A program made the translations under genes and the position numbers. This document shows, piece after piece, positions 40,107 through 51,728 of a stretch of 64,000 bases of DNA. Numbering within the stretch: position 1 is the stretch's first letter; every line of letters starts with the position of its first letter. The DNA is from Charina bottae (lineage: Eukaryota > Chordata > Lepidosauria > Squamata > Charinaidae): assembly GCA_023362775.1 (NCBI GenBank), contig JALMGJ010000018.1:248001-312000 (forward strand), written 5' to 3'. The notes beneath the pieces were generated by a model. That model saw only the letters and a list, made by a program, of their open reading frames with translations. It was not told where the DNA came from and made no database searches.

Positions 40107-40133
40107 GATGATAGATAGAGATGATAGATAGAC
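39951..40133. repeat. (GATA)n microsatellite
   Basis: About 180 bp of GATA/GATG units, with a perfect (GATA) core around 40055-40106. It reads as repeated Tyr-Leu-Ser-Ile on the minus strand, which accounts for the open frames there. GATA arrays are the Bkm-type repeat known from snake sex chromosomes, but they also occur on autosomes. Confidence 0.95.
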
Positions 40134-41432
40134 AATAGATTTATTCTTTGTTATGGTCAATGACCAATCTATAAAACACATTGCATACATAAAACTAATA
40201 TTGATTATTGATTGATTGGGCAAGCAAATCAATCAAACTGCTGTGCATTTTGCATATTACATGACAAAATTTGGCCACATTTAAAGAGAACAAGTGGCCT
40301 TTAACTAATGGTGCCAAAACAGATACAAATAGCTGTTTATTTAGTGACACTGATGGGAGAACTTGGCTTTGTTTTTGTTAGAATTAGACACACAAGTGCA
40401 ATTCAGCAGTGCACACTTGGGTGGAGATACTGGTTATAACCCACAGCAGCAAATGCAGTACATGTCTTGGAATGACTGAGATGAGACTAGAGCAAGCAAT
40501 GTTTTCTGGTGGGTTGTGTCCATCACTGGATAAGCAACCCGTCCTTAGTTGCAAAGGCTAACCCTGAGAGTTCATGAACACCAAGCCTGACAGACAGAAG
40601 TGAGCTGGGAATTGTTAACAAGAGTATGTTACAAGACAAAACATAAAGCCTTTGTTTCTGATTTCATTGGTCTATTGTTGGTTTTAAGAGACGGTAATAG
40701 CTGTCATTGGACAGAGGGCAAATTTCATGCTGTAATTCAGTTCTGTTTTTTGTAACCTTGGATTCTATTGTTCCTCCAAATACAGTTTAAAAAAGCAAAC
40801 TTTGGTTGTCTGAATACACGTGTACATTTCCTTTCTTGGCTTTTTGCCTGCAACATACATATGGAAAATTATCTACTTTTTGATATAGTTTGGTGGTTAT
40901 ACATTAATGAGTGTGAGAGAAACTTACGTAGAGGAAGCATTTTAAGAGACAGCATTTTCAACACAAAATGCTGTTGTGGGAAATCAATCTCTCTTGCTTA
41001 ATGGAGAAAAAATAAAAAATTGGCTGACCTACATTATTTAAGAATATATTTTACAGGATCTGGGTGATAAGTAGATAATTCAGGAGCTCAACAGCAGCAC
41101 AGATGTGGAGGGCACCTGAAAGCGGCTTTGCTTGAGGAGAGAAGGGCATCAAGTTTCCAAAGGGGCGAGAGGGCAGCGTTCATGGGGCCCGGCACAGATA
41201 GAGGATGTCCAGGTGGTGACGGACGTGTGCACAGCAGAGCCAGTGAACCTTCGGCAAAGTTGGGTAAACCCAACTTCCTACCCACTGCTGCTGCCAAGTC
41301 CCCAGTTCTGTATATTGAGGGTAAACGTTTCCGAAAGCATTCCAACAGAGAGGACAACAAAACATTATATGGCGTTTCCACTGTATGCTGAAGAGGCAAG
41401 GTACATCTTGGGCCATATTGTCCAGTTTCCTT
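40134..41432. other. unassigned intergenic stretch
   Basis: No gene, RNA or repeat family recognised. The short open frames near 41088-41458 overlap each other on both strands and have no recognisable motif. Confidence 0.6.
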
Positions 41433-43110
41433 TTTCATTATTATTATTATTATTATGAATTTTATTAAGTTTAAAGAGAAAGATAAAAGCTATGAAAAAA
41501 CAAAAAACTACAAAAAAAGAGAAGAAAAACTAAAAAGGTGTGAAAACACAAAAGAAAAAAATATCCAACATTACAGAAAGATGTGCAAGGATATACAAAA
41601 ATTTTCCATAATCAATCTCTTACTCTATATTAAACCAAAATCACATTATTTCTATAAATCAATCCCCTTTAGCACATTATAAAAATCACAAAGTACAGTT
41701 ACTCCCTCCCCTTATATTAAAATAAAGAAAAAAAATTCATATAAACCTCCTAAACAACTTCCCCCCCAAAAAAATAACACTTATTTAATTATTCCCTTCC
41801 TACTACTATTCTATACATTTCTGTGTACTATAAGAAAAGTCAAACTAAACACATAAATTGTCTGCCATTATACTAAATCAGGGCTTTCCAAAGTGCCGCC
41901 GCTGGCGACACGCCCGCGGTGGTACGGCGGCAACACAAGAGGGCGTGCGGTGGCGCGTGCGCGCACGGCGTCGGCACAGGGGAGCGTGCAGCTGCGCAGG
42001 GGGCGTGCGGCGGCAGCGCGGGGGGGCATGCGGCAGCGCGGGGGGGCTTGCGGCGGCACGCGCGTGCACGGCGGCGGCTGCCGCTGCCACCATGCACGCG
42101 TGCACCGCCACTTCCGGGTGGTGTGGCGACACACCACGCTGTGTGTGGCGACACACTTTTGTGTGGCGACACACAGTTTGGAAAGCTCTGTACTAAATAA
42201 TACAACAGTTTTAATAATCTTAATAAACCCCAAAAATAAAAGCAATTCGAAGCAATGACCTTAAATCTAATTCTTAGAACTATCCAAATAAACATTTTAT
42301 ACTCTAATAATCTTAATCCATATCCTTAAAAACAAATAACATCAGTCAAACCCTAAAAGCGATCCAGATAAACATTCTTTAACCCTTATCCCACTTCAAA
42401 ATAAACCAAAGCATTTACATATACCCACAATGTGCACAAAGCTTTTCTCTTGAAAAAAATCAAACAGCCCAACTGCCCCCCTCAAAAATTCCAACTTGTC
42501 TTCAGAAAACCTCCCATACATAATGACCCCTTCTTTTTCATAACATTTCACCAAAAAGTCTATTTTACTTATTGCTTGCAGATCCCTCTCTCCATTGATT
42601 TTCTCCAACTCCACTATCCAATCTTCATCCAGCATCTCAACAGAAATCCCAATCTCATTCTTAGAAGAAACATTTCTATCACTGTTGAATTCCTCAGTTT
42701 CATCCACTACATCCCCAACCAGATGACACATTTTAAAACTTGTTATTTTCCACAATGTCCTGAATGTCTTGTATAAAAACTTGATAGGAGTCAGAAAAAA
42801 ATCTGTTTAAAATCCTCCATGTCTCACTCAGTAGATCATGGTGCCCCCAGGAGCTTAACCAGAAAAAGAAAGTCGAACATATGGAAAAGTTCTGAAGTAT
42901 GTTTACACAAAGTGAAAGTGAAATAAACAGACAGTTCCCAAGGAAAAGTAGAAACAGAAAGCTGAAGGTTTAAATCAGCCGATTCGACGTGTAGGAAAAT
43001 GCTAATATCTTCAAATTTATTACCAAAATAATAACAGGAAGACAATTATTTACTCTCAATCCTCCTTTATATTTGGAAGGGAGACGAATTCCAAAACTTA
43101 AAAAAGAATT
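41433..43110 (-). mobile_element. L1-like retroelement with ORF1-like frame only, split by a hAT
   Basis: It starts with an ATT-rich 3' tail and an A-rich stretch and runs in minus orientation. A 119-codon open frame at 42396-42755 (for example LDEDWIVELEKINGERDLQA) lies 5' of that tail. Upstream sequence at 42780-43100 resembles a leader. No endonuclease or reverse transcriptase is present. Overall layout is like the element at 14823, but sequence similarity to a named family is not established. The hAT at 41879-42190 inserted later. Confidence 0.45.
41879..42190. mobile_element. non-autonomous hAT, family B, copy 3 (312 bp)
   Basis: It begins CAGGGCTTTCCAAAG and ends with GTTTGGAAAGCTCTG. 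The perfect 8-bp duplication TACTAAAT is at 41871-41878 and 42191-42198. The interior is extremely CpG-rich (repeated GCGGCGGC-like blocks) and ends with GTGTGGCGACACAC palindromes. The Ala/Arg-rich frames in it are compositional. Confidence 0.94.
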
Positions 43111-43192
43111 TTTTAAAAAAGTAATCCCAAAAATAATGATAAGCACCAAGAAAGCCCGTTTCTCCTTGCTTTAGAAAGCCTCTCTTAGGGTA

Positions 43193-43228
43193 CACATACT
43201 ATATATATATATAGTATATATATACTGT
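43193..43228. repeat. (TA)n tract with dyad symmetry
   Basis: Alternating TA with ACTATATA/TATAGTATA forms a short palindromic tract. Confidence 0.85.
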
Positions 43229-43429
43229 ATTTGGTGATTTAGAAATGGGGTGGCTGGTCTTAGTGTCCCTTTAAGGCTACAGCTTGGGAAATGGTGACGT
43301 CTCCACCTCCCAGCTAGCTCTTACCAGTCGAACACGAAACACTGTTTGCGATCTTCTGGCTGCAAGCAGCCATCCAGACGGCAGATGGGGTGATTCCTGG
43401 TGTTTTCCTTCATCCGGAGAACACTCCTG

Positions 43430-44935
43430 GCCTTCAGGAAAACCTGCCTGAGCCTGAAAAAAATTGCAACATTGTCAGTTCTGCCCACAGTGCCCGCGGG
43501 CACAGCTGCTCAGTCTGCCATGTCCCCACTGGAAGTCCACAATATGTCCAGTTTCCAATCTTCCCTTTGTGGGGAAGGTTGTGGAGAAGATGATCAGATG
43601 GCAGCTACAGAGGATCTTGGAGGAAACGAATTATTTGGACCCGTTTCAGTCAAGTTTCAGACCAGGGTCAAGTTTCCGTACAGAGGCAGCATTCGTCACG
43701 CTTGTCTATTACCTTTGGTGAAGCCAAATAGGGGTGGTGCATCTGTCCTTGTGCTCCGTGGCCACTCGGTGGCTTTTGATGCCGCTGACCATGGCATCCT
43801 TCTGGACGGGCCATGGGGGTTGGGAGCGGCAGGCTCTGTGCTGCCGTGGTTCACCTCCTTCCTCAGTGGCCGGTCTCAGTGACAGGAGGGGAGAGATTGC
43901 ACCCGTGGCCCCTCACTTGTGGGGCACTTCAGGGCTTGACACTCCCCCCTCCTTTTAACATCTACATGAAACCGCTGGGTGAGGTCATCCGTCAGTTTGG
44001 GGTTCGGTATCGGTACACTCAGCCCTGGGTTGCGAGGTGATGCTGTCAGTGTACTGACCCAGGTCTGGAGGCTGCTCGGGTCTGGATGGGGAGGAACAGA
44101 CTTCTGCTCAATCCTGACAAGATTGGCTGTGGCTGTTTAGCCCCCTTGGGTTGGAGACATTTTCACCGTTGGTCTTGGATGGGGTTGCACTTCCCCATTC
44201 AAGATTGGTCCGCAACTTGGGGGTCCTCCTGGACTCACAACTACTGCTCGAAAAGCTGTGGCCAGGAGGGCTTTTGCACGGGTTCATCTTGTGTGTCAGT
44301 TGCACCCTTTCTTCAACCAGGAGGCCCTTCAGAGAGTCACTCAGGCCTGGACTTCTGCAAAGCGCTGTACATGAGCTGTTCTTGAAGACCATCTGGAATC
44401 TAAAGCTGCTTCAAAATACAGCAGCACAAGCAGTAACGGGCACTTCTCGTTATTCCCATGTGTCCCTGCTGCTATGCAAGTTGCATTGGTTGCCAGTTGG
44501 TGTCCAAGTGCCATTCAAGGTGCTGGTTATCTATAAAGCCCTTCATGGCAGAGGACCTGCTTATCTGAAGGACCACCTACCTCCATTTTTTCTGCCCACA
44601 CAGTACATCTGGGCAGAGTGGGTGTGCTCCAGGCCCCTTCAATTAAACATCATCTTCTGGATCCGAGGAAGCCCGCTTGTCGCAGCCCTTGCCCTCTGGG
44701 ATAGCATCCCCCTGGAGCTGTGTATGGCACCCACTCTCTTAGGGTTCTGGAAGGCCCTCAAGACCTGGCTCTGCTCCCAGGCCTAATGTGTCAGTGGAGC
44801 CCCTGTCGTGTTCTTTTTATTGTTACGGTTACTTTTTAGTCCAGTCATGTTTTGTTTTATGTCTTTCACTGTTTTAACTTTGTATTTGGACTTCGTAAGC
44901 TGCCCAAAGTCTGTGCAGCCATCATCATCATCATC
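43430..44935 (+). mobile_element. old L2-type LINE, RT to 3' end
   Basis: Spread over shifted frames it reads VEKMIRWQLQRIL, DPFQSSFRPG, SVAFDAADHGILLD, FNIYMKPLGEVIRQFG, LLNPDK, LLQNTAAQAVTG, LHWLPVGVQVPFKVL, IYKALHGRGPAYL and LGFWKALKTWLCSQA. This is the ordered RT and C-terminal series of an L2. A degraded tail (aagctgcccaaagtc) follows before a CATCAT repeat. Many frameshifts and a damaged region where the catalytic YADD would be show it has long been dead. It is much older than the L2 at 54946. Confidence 0.85.
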
Positions 44936-46033
44936 CCGTTTCTACTTAACCACGGCTGTCATTCCTTGACAAGAGGATTTCCCCTGGTTGTCTCTGTCAT
45001 GTGGCCTCCATCTCATCCTCTGTCCATGAGCAAGATGATGTTAAGTCGTCATTTGCTGTTCCTGTTTAAAGAAGTATTTCCCTCCTTGCTCTGACCCTGT
45101 CCAACAACAATCTCGGGGTGTATACGATCAGTTATACTTCACCACCCGTGTTTACCTCTACTCTACACAGTCCATGTTTTACAGTGTTTACAACAAGAGC
45201 AAAGCAGCAGGTAAGCACCTGAGTCACAGTGCATAAAAATTCCCACTATTGCAAGTGCTAGCGTTGCACGCATGGCATTCAAAAAGCAATGGGTTTTTCT
45301 TCTTTTTTCAATCACAATCTCTTGCAGAATCCCAACTGAGAAGGTTGCACTCCACTCTTCTTTCCTTTAAAAAGTAGGCATTTGATGTCAACAAAACCGT
45401 TTGCCATGTCTAGTTGCCAAGCAAAGTACATGTGGTCACCAGGATTTGAGCTTAACTCAAAGGAGACTTTGCACTCCTTTTTAAGGTTGGAGAAAGGGCC
45501 ACCACTGACTTGGTCAATTGGATTAGCAGAAAAGGACAGACCCACCCACGCCTGTGGCAGTGCTGTGATTGGTGGATCTTTTTCCAGCTTTGCTAACCAG
45601 GGAGGCCAGCAAAGACAAAGAATGACACCAATCACTTTGCCTATCATGAGCAACACAATCAACAATCAAGACACCATTGGCAGTGACTCAAGACAGACAA
45701 TAGAGGCAGGAAGAGAAAATCTCAAGCTATATTATTTCCTGCCAACTGAAGGATTAATAGCACTTCAACTTCAGCTTAGATTTTCAAACATTGTTCTGTA
45801 CATGTAATTGAAATTGGAACAAACTGAAATCCTTCAGCCATGACTATAACTTGCTATGACTGGAATATGATTCCAACATGCAGCAAGTCTACTCTGCAGT
45901 TTTTTACCCATAAGGACAGGATCCCTTCCCAGTCAGTCCTGAGGAAACCACTTAATCACTATGCAAATGATTCTAAGCAGTTACCCGAGGGGCTGTTTCT
46001 TGCAGAGCTGCAGCCAGTACTGGGTCTCTAAGG
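44936..46033. other. unassigned intergenic stretch
   Basis: No gene or repeat recognised; the open frames at 45312-45807 overlap on opposite strands and lack motifs. Confidence 0.55.
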
Positions 46034-46404
46034 CAGAGCTTTCCTAACAGTGTGTCACGACACATTAGTGTGTTGGCTGCAGTGTCTGGGTGTGTCGTGG
46101 CTGCTGCTGCCTCCGAGCCCTGCCAGGATTCCACACAGGTCCTAGTGCCTGCCTTGTGCCTTGCTGCCTCCAAACCTGCTGTGATTCCACGCAGGTCCTA
46201 GTGCCTGCCTTGTGCCTTGCTGCCTCCAAACCTGCTGTGATTCCGCGCAGGTCCTAGTGCCTGCCTTGTGCCTTGCTGCCTCCAAACCTGCTGTGATTCC
46301 GCGCAGGTCCTAGTGCCTGCCTTGTGCCCTGCTGTAAGAGTGTGTCGTGAAATGATGCATGTCTAAAAAGTGTGTCACCAACATGAAAAGTTTGGAAAGC
46401 TCTG
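46034..46404. mobile_element. non-autonomous hAT, family B, copy 4 (371 bp) with internal minisatellite
   Basis: It begins CAGAGCTTTCCTAACAGTG and ends with AGTTTGGAAAGCTCTG. The perfect 8-bp duplication CTCTAAGG is at 46026-46033 and 46405-46412. Most of its interior is a 56-bp tandem repeat. Confidence 0.92.
46138..46334. repeat. 56-bp minisatellite, about 3.5 units
   Basis: Units start with GGTCCTAGTGCCTGCC at 46138, 46194, 46250 and 46306, nearly identical. It lies wholly inside the hAT copy. Confidence 0.96.
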
Positions 46405-46814
46405 CTCTAAGGAGTACACTAGTGGGACACACACTTTCTGAACTCATCATTGAATAACATTGGGCTAAGTACAACTGTGCTCATTTCTTCACCAGAAATA
46501 AGTGCATCTGGGGCACACATTTTTGAGACAAAACTGCCTTTCCAGCTGGGGAGCTGAATGAGTATGGAGGAGGGAACCCAAGAATTGACTCAAGTGTCAT
46601 TCCTGACCCTCTCTTAATTACTTGCTTCTTCAGAGCAAATGTTAAATTCTTCTGACACTTCTGTCTAATAAGGAATCTTGTGAGTTTGCACAGATATTTC
46701 TCTGCGGGAGGTTTCATCTGGACAGGACAGAATAGGCTTCATGCACACAGTCTTTGAAATCATTTGTCCAAAGCACTTCAGATACATGATAGACGCTCCT
46801 ACTTATGCATGAAG

Positions 46815-47121
46815 TTGGGGCGCAATGGCTCGGTGGTTAAGACGCCAGGCTTGTCGATCGGAAGGTCGGCAGTTCGAGACCCAAGCGCCGCGTGACGGAG
46901 CAAGCTCCCGCACTCGCCCCAGCTCTTGCCAACCTAGCAATTTGAAAGCATGCAAATGCAAGTAGATGAATAGGTACCACTTTGGTGGGGAGGTAACAGC
47001 GTTCCACGCGCCACATGACTGCAGAAACGTCTTCGGACAGTGTTGGCTCGTTGGCTAAGAAACGGAGATGAGCACCGCCCCCTATAGTCGGACACGACTG
47101 TGCAGGGGAAAACCTTTACCT
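46815..47121 (+). mobile_element. tRNA-derived SINE with target duplication
   Basis: Head GGGGCGCAATGGCTCGGTGG, B-box-like GTTCGAGACC, conserved middle and CCTTTACC tail. The 12-bp duplication TTATGCATGAAG is at 46803-46814 and 47122-47133. The B box has changed from GGTTCGAATCC. Confidence 0.93.
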
Positions 47122-47133
47122 TTATGCATGAAG

Positions 47134-48865
47134 CAGCAGTTCTCACATTATGAAGTCTGGTGGCAAAGTCTGAGACCCCTGAAGGAGCCACCAATCCCAG
47201 AACAACCTCCCAGAGGGGCCTTCAGGGTTCATGCTATACCAGCAGGGCCACACAGTGCCTTTCAAAATCTTCACCAAATTTGTAAGCAGGAAAGTCGGGT
47301 GGGTGGATGATTTTTCTGGGGTAAGAACTTCCCCAGTTATTTCTCCAAGCAGGAATCCCTTTAGCACCTCTCTTGCAAATGCTCAACCGAACAAATTTTC
47401 ACATGGTGTCTTCGTTTGTGATTTAATGGAAGCATGAAGTTGCAGACTAAAGAGACTAAACCATGAATGAGAAAATATTCATACGCAGACTTTGGTTATC
47501 TTGTCACTTTGCAAGTGCAACAAGAACACACACTACTGTGGTGAGAATTGTTCTAAAATGTTCCTCTTTGAAAGAAATTTTGAAGGAAGGTTCTCTTCTC
47601 TCAGCTTGAATGCTGATTGGTAGAAAAAATACTGAACATCTCAAGCTGATGCTTTCTGAGCCTACCCCATAACAGGAGTTTGTATTTACTAACTAAACTT
47701 GTGTGAATGCAGCCCGCCAAGGAACCCAAACGTCCAGAGAGAGGGAGAGGGAGAGACGGTGTTCAAGGCCTCTGTTTTGATCTGTCTCTGGGCCTTCTGC
47801 AATGAGCTGCCTGTAATCCTCCACCTTGATGTCATCAGCACCACGACAGAGCTGTTGCCAGAGTGTTCTTGCAAAGCAGCCGACTTAATCAAAAGTACAC
47901 ATTTTCTGGTACAGGATAACCTTTCCATGGAGCTTCCTTGAGTGATCCGTTCCCATTAGCAGCTGGTTTTGCAGCCTACATCCACACAGCAGTTCTTTCC
48001 AGGTTATCTATCTGTGTTAGCCTTCATGAAATGCAAAGAACTTCTTTAGCATATTAAAAAAGGTTTGAAGGTGGGGGAGGGGGGGAGAGAACAGGGAAAT
48101 TGCCCATGGGCATTCAAGCTCTTCTGCTTCTGTTCCACCCTTCATTCTGGAAATGAAGACGCAAACAAAACTGCTTTTCTTAAATTATGCAACCAAAAGT
48201 GACTATTTCCCCTCTGAATTCCACTGCTTGTACTCTCAAGACTGCTAGGGTTGCAAAGGGGTGTGTGTGCGTGTGCGCCTGTGTGTGCCTGCCCCTGTGC
48301 AAGTTGTGGCTGAGTGAGTTCACATTTTCCCTAACTGTTCAACTTGCTCAGCAGCTTTACAACCTTAGGTTTCATTTCCACCCCCACCTATTAATTTGCT
48401 CTGCTAGATGGGAGAGTACTCTTCTGCTTCCTCCCACCTCCTATGTCCCACTTTTTAAAGATCAGCTGTAAAACACTGAAGGAGGTTCCAGGTGCTCCAT
48501 TCTGGGACTACTACAAGCTTGTGATACACTTATGGCAGACAAACAAAAGGATGGGGAGGGGGGCAGGGAGAGGAAGAAAACTATGTCCCAGGTTTTTTGG
48601 AAATGACTTTCATTGCAAATGCTTTGCTCTCCAGGCGTCCAACCTCACTCTTCTCAGATAACCTGGGGAAGGACAGAACTCCATGGATTGTCAAGTTTTG
48701 AATCAGCCAAGAGCTAACCTTTACTGGCATTTTTCCTCTGGCGCGGGCAAACCAAAGGCAGATACTGCTCAGGATGATATGGCCCAGCCAGACCCCCAAA
48801 GGGTTTACCTCTCTAAATAACCGGGGTGATAGAAAGGCCCTATATATTATTGTTCCTAATCTTTC
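47134..48865. other. unassigned intergenic stretch
   Basis: No gene or known repeat recognised. A GT-rich tract is at 48259-48290. Open frames are short and unsupported. Confidence 0.55.
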
Positions 48866-49112
48866 AGCAGATGACAGCACGTAGCAACCTTGGCTGATCT
48901 GAAAAAACGCTAAGAACAGCAGGACCTGGTTAATCCTTGGATGGAGACCACCAGGAACTCCAAGGCTGTAGTCTAGGCTGGGAATTCCAGGAAACCTCTG
49001 AGAAAATAGCAATGGCAAACCACTTCCATAGGGCTACCAAGAAAACTACCTAGATGTGTCCATGTAGTCACCAGAAGCTGAATTTGACTCCAAGGTGCCT
49101 TTTGGCTTTTTC
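48866..49112 (+). mobile_element. 5S-rRNA-derived SINE
   Basis: The first 110 bp follow the 5S rRNA gene order: a CTGATCTG block, AAACGCTAAG, CAGGACCTGGTTAAT, CCTTGGATGGAGACCACC, then GGAACTCCAAGGCTGTAG. These include the A box, intermediate element and C box of the internal Pol III promoter. A non-5S body follows ('ggcaaaccacttcc', 'gaatttgactccaaggtgcc'), so it is a SINE, not a 5S pseudogene. Several substitutions suggest an old copy. Confidence 0.75.
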
Positions 49113-50263
49113 TAAAGATGTCCTAGAATAAGATGCTGGGCAGCACTTCAGCCTGTGGCCTATGGGAAACGAGAGAACATGCTCCTGCCTCCCCATCCCT
49201 CAAGCATGTCGTGCTAAATAACATCTCCAGTCAACGTTGTCTGATGTTGTAGGATTCATAGGCAATATGTGCATTGGCAGCCTAACCCAACCCTCTCGGT
49301 CAGCCAATGCAAGCATTAGCCTGTCCACACGGAGGTCAAATCTGGGAGGGAGGACATAGGTGTTCCTTTGAATTCCATCTGCACAGCCACTCTGTACTCA
49401 TTTTCCTTAGAAATCTTTGCCTGTTTGATCCTCAGGGCTGAGGATTCATAAGCACATTCAGCGGAACATTACTTAGAGGCTTCTGTTAGGAGCCTTTTAA
49501 GAAATCCCATTTTTGGGAATTTGGTAAAGGCTTATAGATGAGGCCGATGTGAGCTGCCTGCGCTTTGACTCTCCACCTCCTCAAAAGGTTGCAATTTGCA
49601 TCACTTCTGGCACATCCAGTACTTACTGGAAGAACTAGAGGAGGTCTCGGAACTGACAGAAAGCAATGCAAGGCAACCATTTCTCTCTGCTTTTTAGATT
49701 TTTCAGGGGTTGTGGTTATGGTATATGCATTGTTTGCTAGAGCAGCTTTGAAGGGGTGTGATGTTTAAGATGTCATTGAATTGAAGCATTATCTATTCTG
49801 TTATAATCCCAGAAAGTGACTGATTTCCTGAGCGAATGTCTGGAATCAAAAATGGAAATTTTGATGGCGAATGAATGTAAACGTCATAGGGGAAACATGA
49901 TATAGGTGCATCCCTTTATAGTTTTTAATAATTTGTGAGATCAGAGCCATAGAAATATTAAGAGATAAATGAACTGAACATTTGCAGTAGAAAAAAATGC
50001 TGCTTTTTTTTTTAAAAAAAGAAGAAACAGGAACTTAGCTTTCCTCAGCCGAGGAGAGCACATGGCTATTTAACATATGAATTACTACATAGCTGTAGGC
50101 AGTTGCCTCTCCGCTCTCGCACTCACAAAAGGAAGATTTACAATATAAAACCTTTACAATTGGCATTACCTGAGTGGACAACACTTAGCACGTGACCACT
50201 CACCTATTACTTATTTGGAAAAGAACCAACAGGTAACTTTCTGATTGGCTAAACTAACTAGAC
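49113..50263. other. unassigned intergenic stretch
   Basis: Nothing recognisable as a gene or repeat family. Confidence 0.55.
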
Positions 50264-50526
50264 CAGGGCTTTCCAAAGTTTTTTCCGGTGGCAACACACC
50301 AACCGGTGTTGGTGTGTCGCCACGGGAAAACCCGGAAGTGCGGCAGCGTGCAAAAACCCGGAAGCGCTGCTGCTGCTTTTGGGTTTTGCGCGCTGCAGTT
50401 GGTGTGTCACCGCGGGAAAACCCGGAAGCGCTGGTGATGATCAGCGCTTCCGGGTTGTGTGGCGACACACCAGACTGTGTGTGGTGACACACTTTTGTGT
50501 CACGACACACAGTTTGGAAAGCTCTG
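50264..50526. mobile_element. non-autonomous hAT, family B, copy 5 (263 bp)
   Basis: It begins CAGGGCTTTCCAAAG and ends with AGTTTGGAAAGCTCTG. The perfect 8-bp duplication AACTAGAC is at 50256-50263 and 50527-50534. Blocks like GTGTGTCGCCACGGGAAAA and 'aacccggaagcgctg' are shared with copy 1 and copy 2. Confidence 0.94.
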
Positions 50527-50534
50527 AACTAGAC

Positions 50535-51328
50535 CTTCAGGCACCATTTAATTAACATTCCTGAGGAGGGAGTTAACATGACCCCTTCTGACTCAGGAAA
50601 AAAACTTTTCAGCCTGACTTTTAAAATAGCTTTCCATATTCTTTCCAAATCATAAAATATATACAACGCATCCCATAGGTAGCAACACAGATCAAAGAAC
50701 TGGAATTAGTCTCCTTTGGATAAGTTTGCATTCCTCTTGAAAAATCAGGTCCACCAGATTCATTCTGAGCTGTTCATGCTCGGGTTGTAGCAATAGCCAG
50801 GAATGCTTGTGTGCAACTGAGGCTGGCAGACAGCTCCCAGCCATCACCCTCTCCCTCGGCAACATGTTTTCCGTGGTGCTTTTCAAGAATTGGATCCTCC
50901 AATTGCCGAGCCAGATGGGTGGGCAGGACACCGAGCAGAGAGTCTACAGCCCCAGCCCCTGAGCTGTTTTGGGCAAGTGACCTAGAGGAACTTGCTTCAG
51001 TACTGTGATCTCCTGGGGAATCCACTTTCTCTCCCCCCCCCCCCCCCGCTGCCCTCCATCCATCAAGGGGCAAGAACTTGAGAAAAAACCCTTCTGGGTG
51101 ACGGGAATGGGCTCAGGACCTTCCAACTGAAGGAGCTCTTGGCCACCTCCTTGCAACTTATTGCTTTAAAAATAGCATGAAAAATGGATTTGCTTTCTCT
51201 GCCAATCTTCTTTTTTATCTGCATGGTAATTAACATTTCAACTGGTTGCCTGTTAGATGTTTTCCTATTGTTGGTTGAAGGATTTTGTTCTTTGGGCCAT
51301 GAAAAAAATGTGCTACACAGTAACTGTA
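50535..51328. other. unassigned intergenic stretch
   Basis: No gene or repeat family recognised. A C-rich homopolymer run is at 51031-51048. Confidence 0.55.
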
Positions 51329-51331
51329 AAT

Positions 51332-51664
51332 AAAGTAAAGGTTCCCCCCGCACATTTGTGCAGTCGTGTCCGACTCTAGGGGCCGGTGCTCATCTCCGTT
51401 TCTCAGCCGAAGAGCCAGCGTTGTCCGAAGACGCTTCCACGGTCATGTGGCCGGCATAACACACATGGAACACTGTTACCTACCCACCAAAGTGGTACCT
51501 ATTTATCTACTTGCATTTGCATGCTTTCGAATTGCTAGGTTGGCAAGAGCTGGGGCGAGTGCGGGAGCTCACTCCGTCACGCGGCGCTCGGGTCTCGAAC
51601 CTCCGAACTTGCGATCTTCCGATCGACAAGCCTGGCGTCTTACCCACTGGGCCACCATGCCCCT
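51332..51664 (-). mobile_element. tRNA-derived SINE, full length
   Basis: From the AAAGTAAAGG tail through 'gtcgtgtccgactctagggg' to the head complement 'cccactgggccaccatgccc'. The B box region reads GGTTCGAGACC on the minus strand. It is followed by short repeats of 'cgcccctgtaaatacaat' (51679-51728) that seem to derive from the target side. Confidence 0.9.
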
Positions 51665-51728
51665 TTAAATACAATTTACGCCCCTGTAAATACAATGTAA
51701 ATACAAAAACGCCCCTGTAAATACAATG

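Noticed and set aside
39831..40232. Tyr-Leu-Ser-Ile repeat protein
   Set aside because: It is a translation of the GATA microsatellite.
41858..42295. Five overlapping Ala/Arg-rich frames
   Set aside because: They follow the CpG repeats of the hAT copy at 41879-42190 and occur on both strands.
46138..46334. CRISPR-like regular repeats
   Set aside because: Units are contiguous 56-bp tandem repeats with no spacers, within a hAT element of a vertebrate genome.
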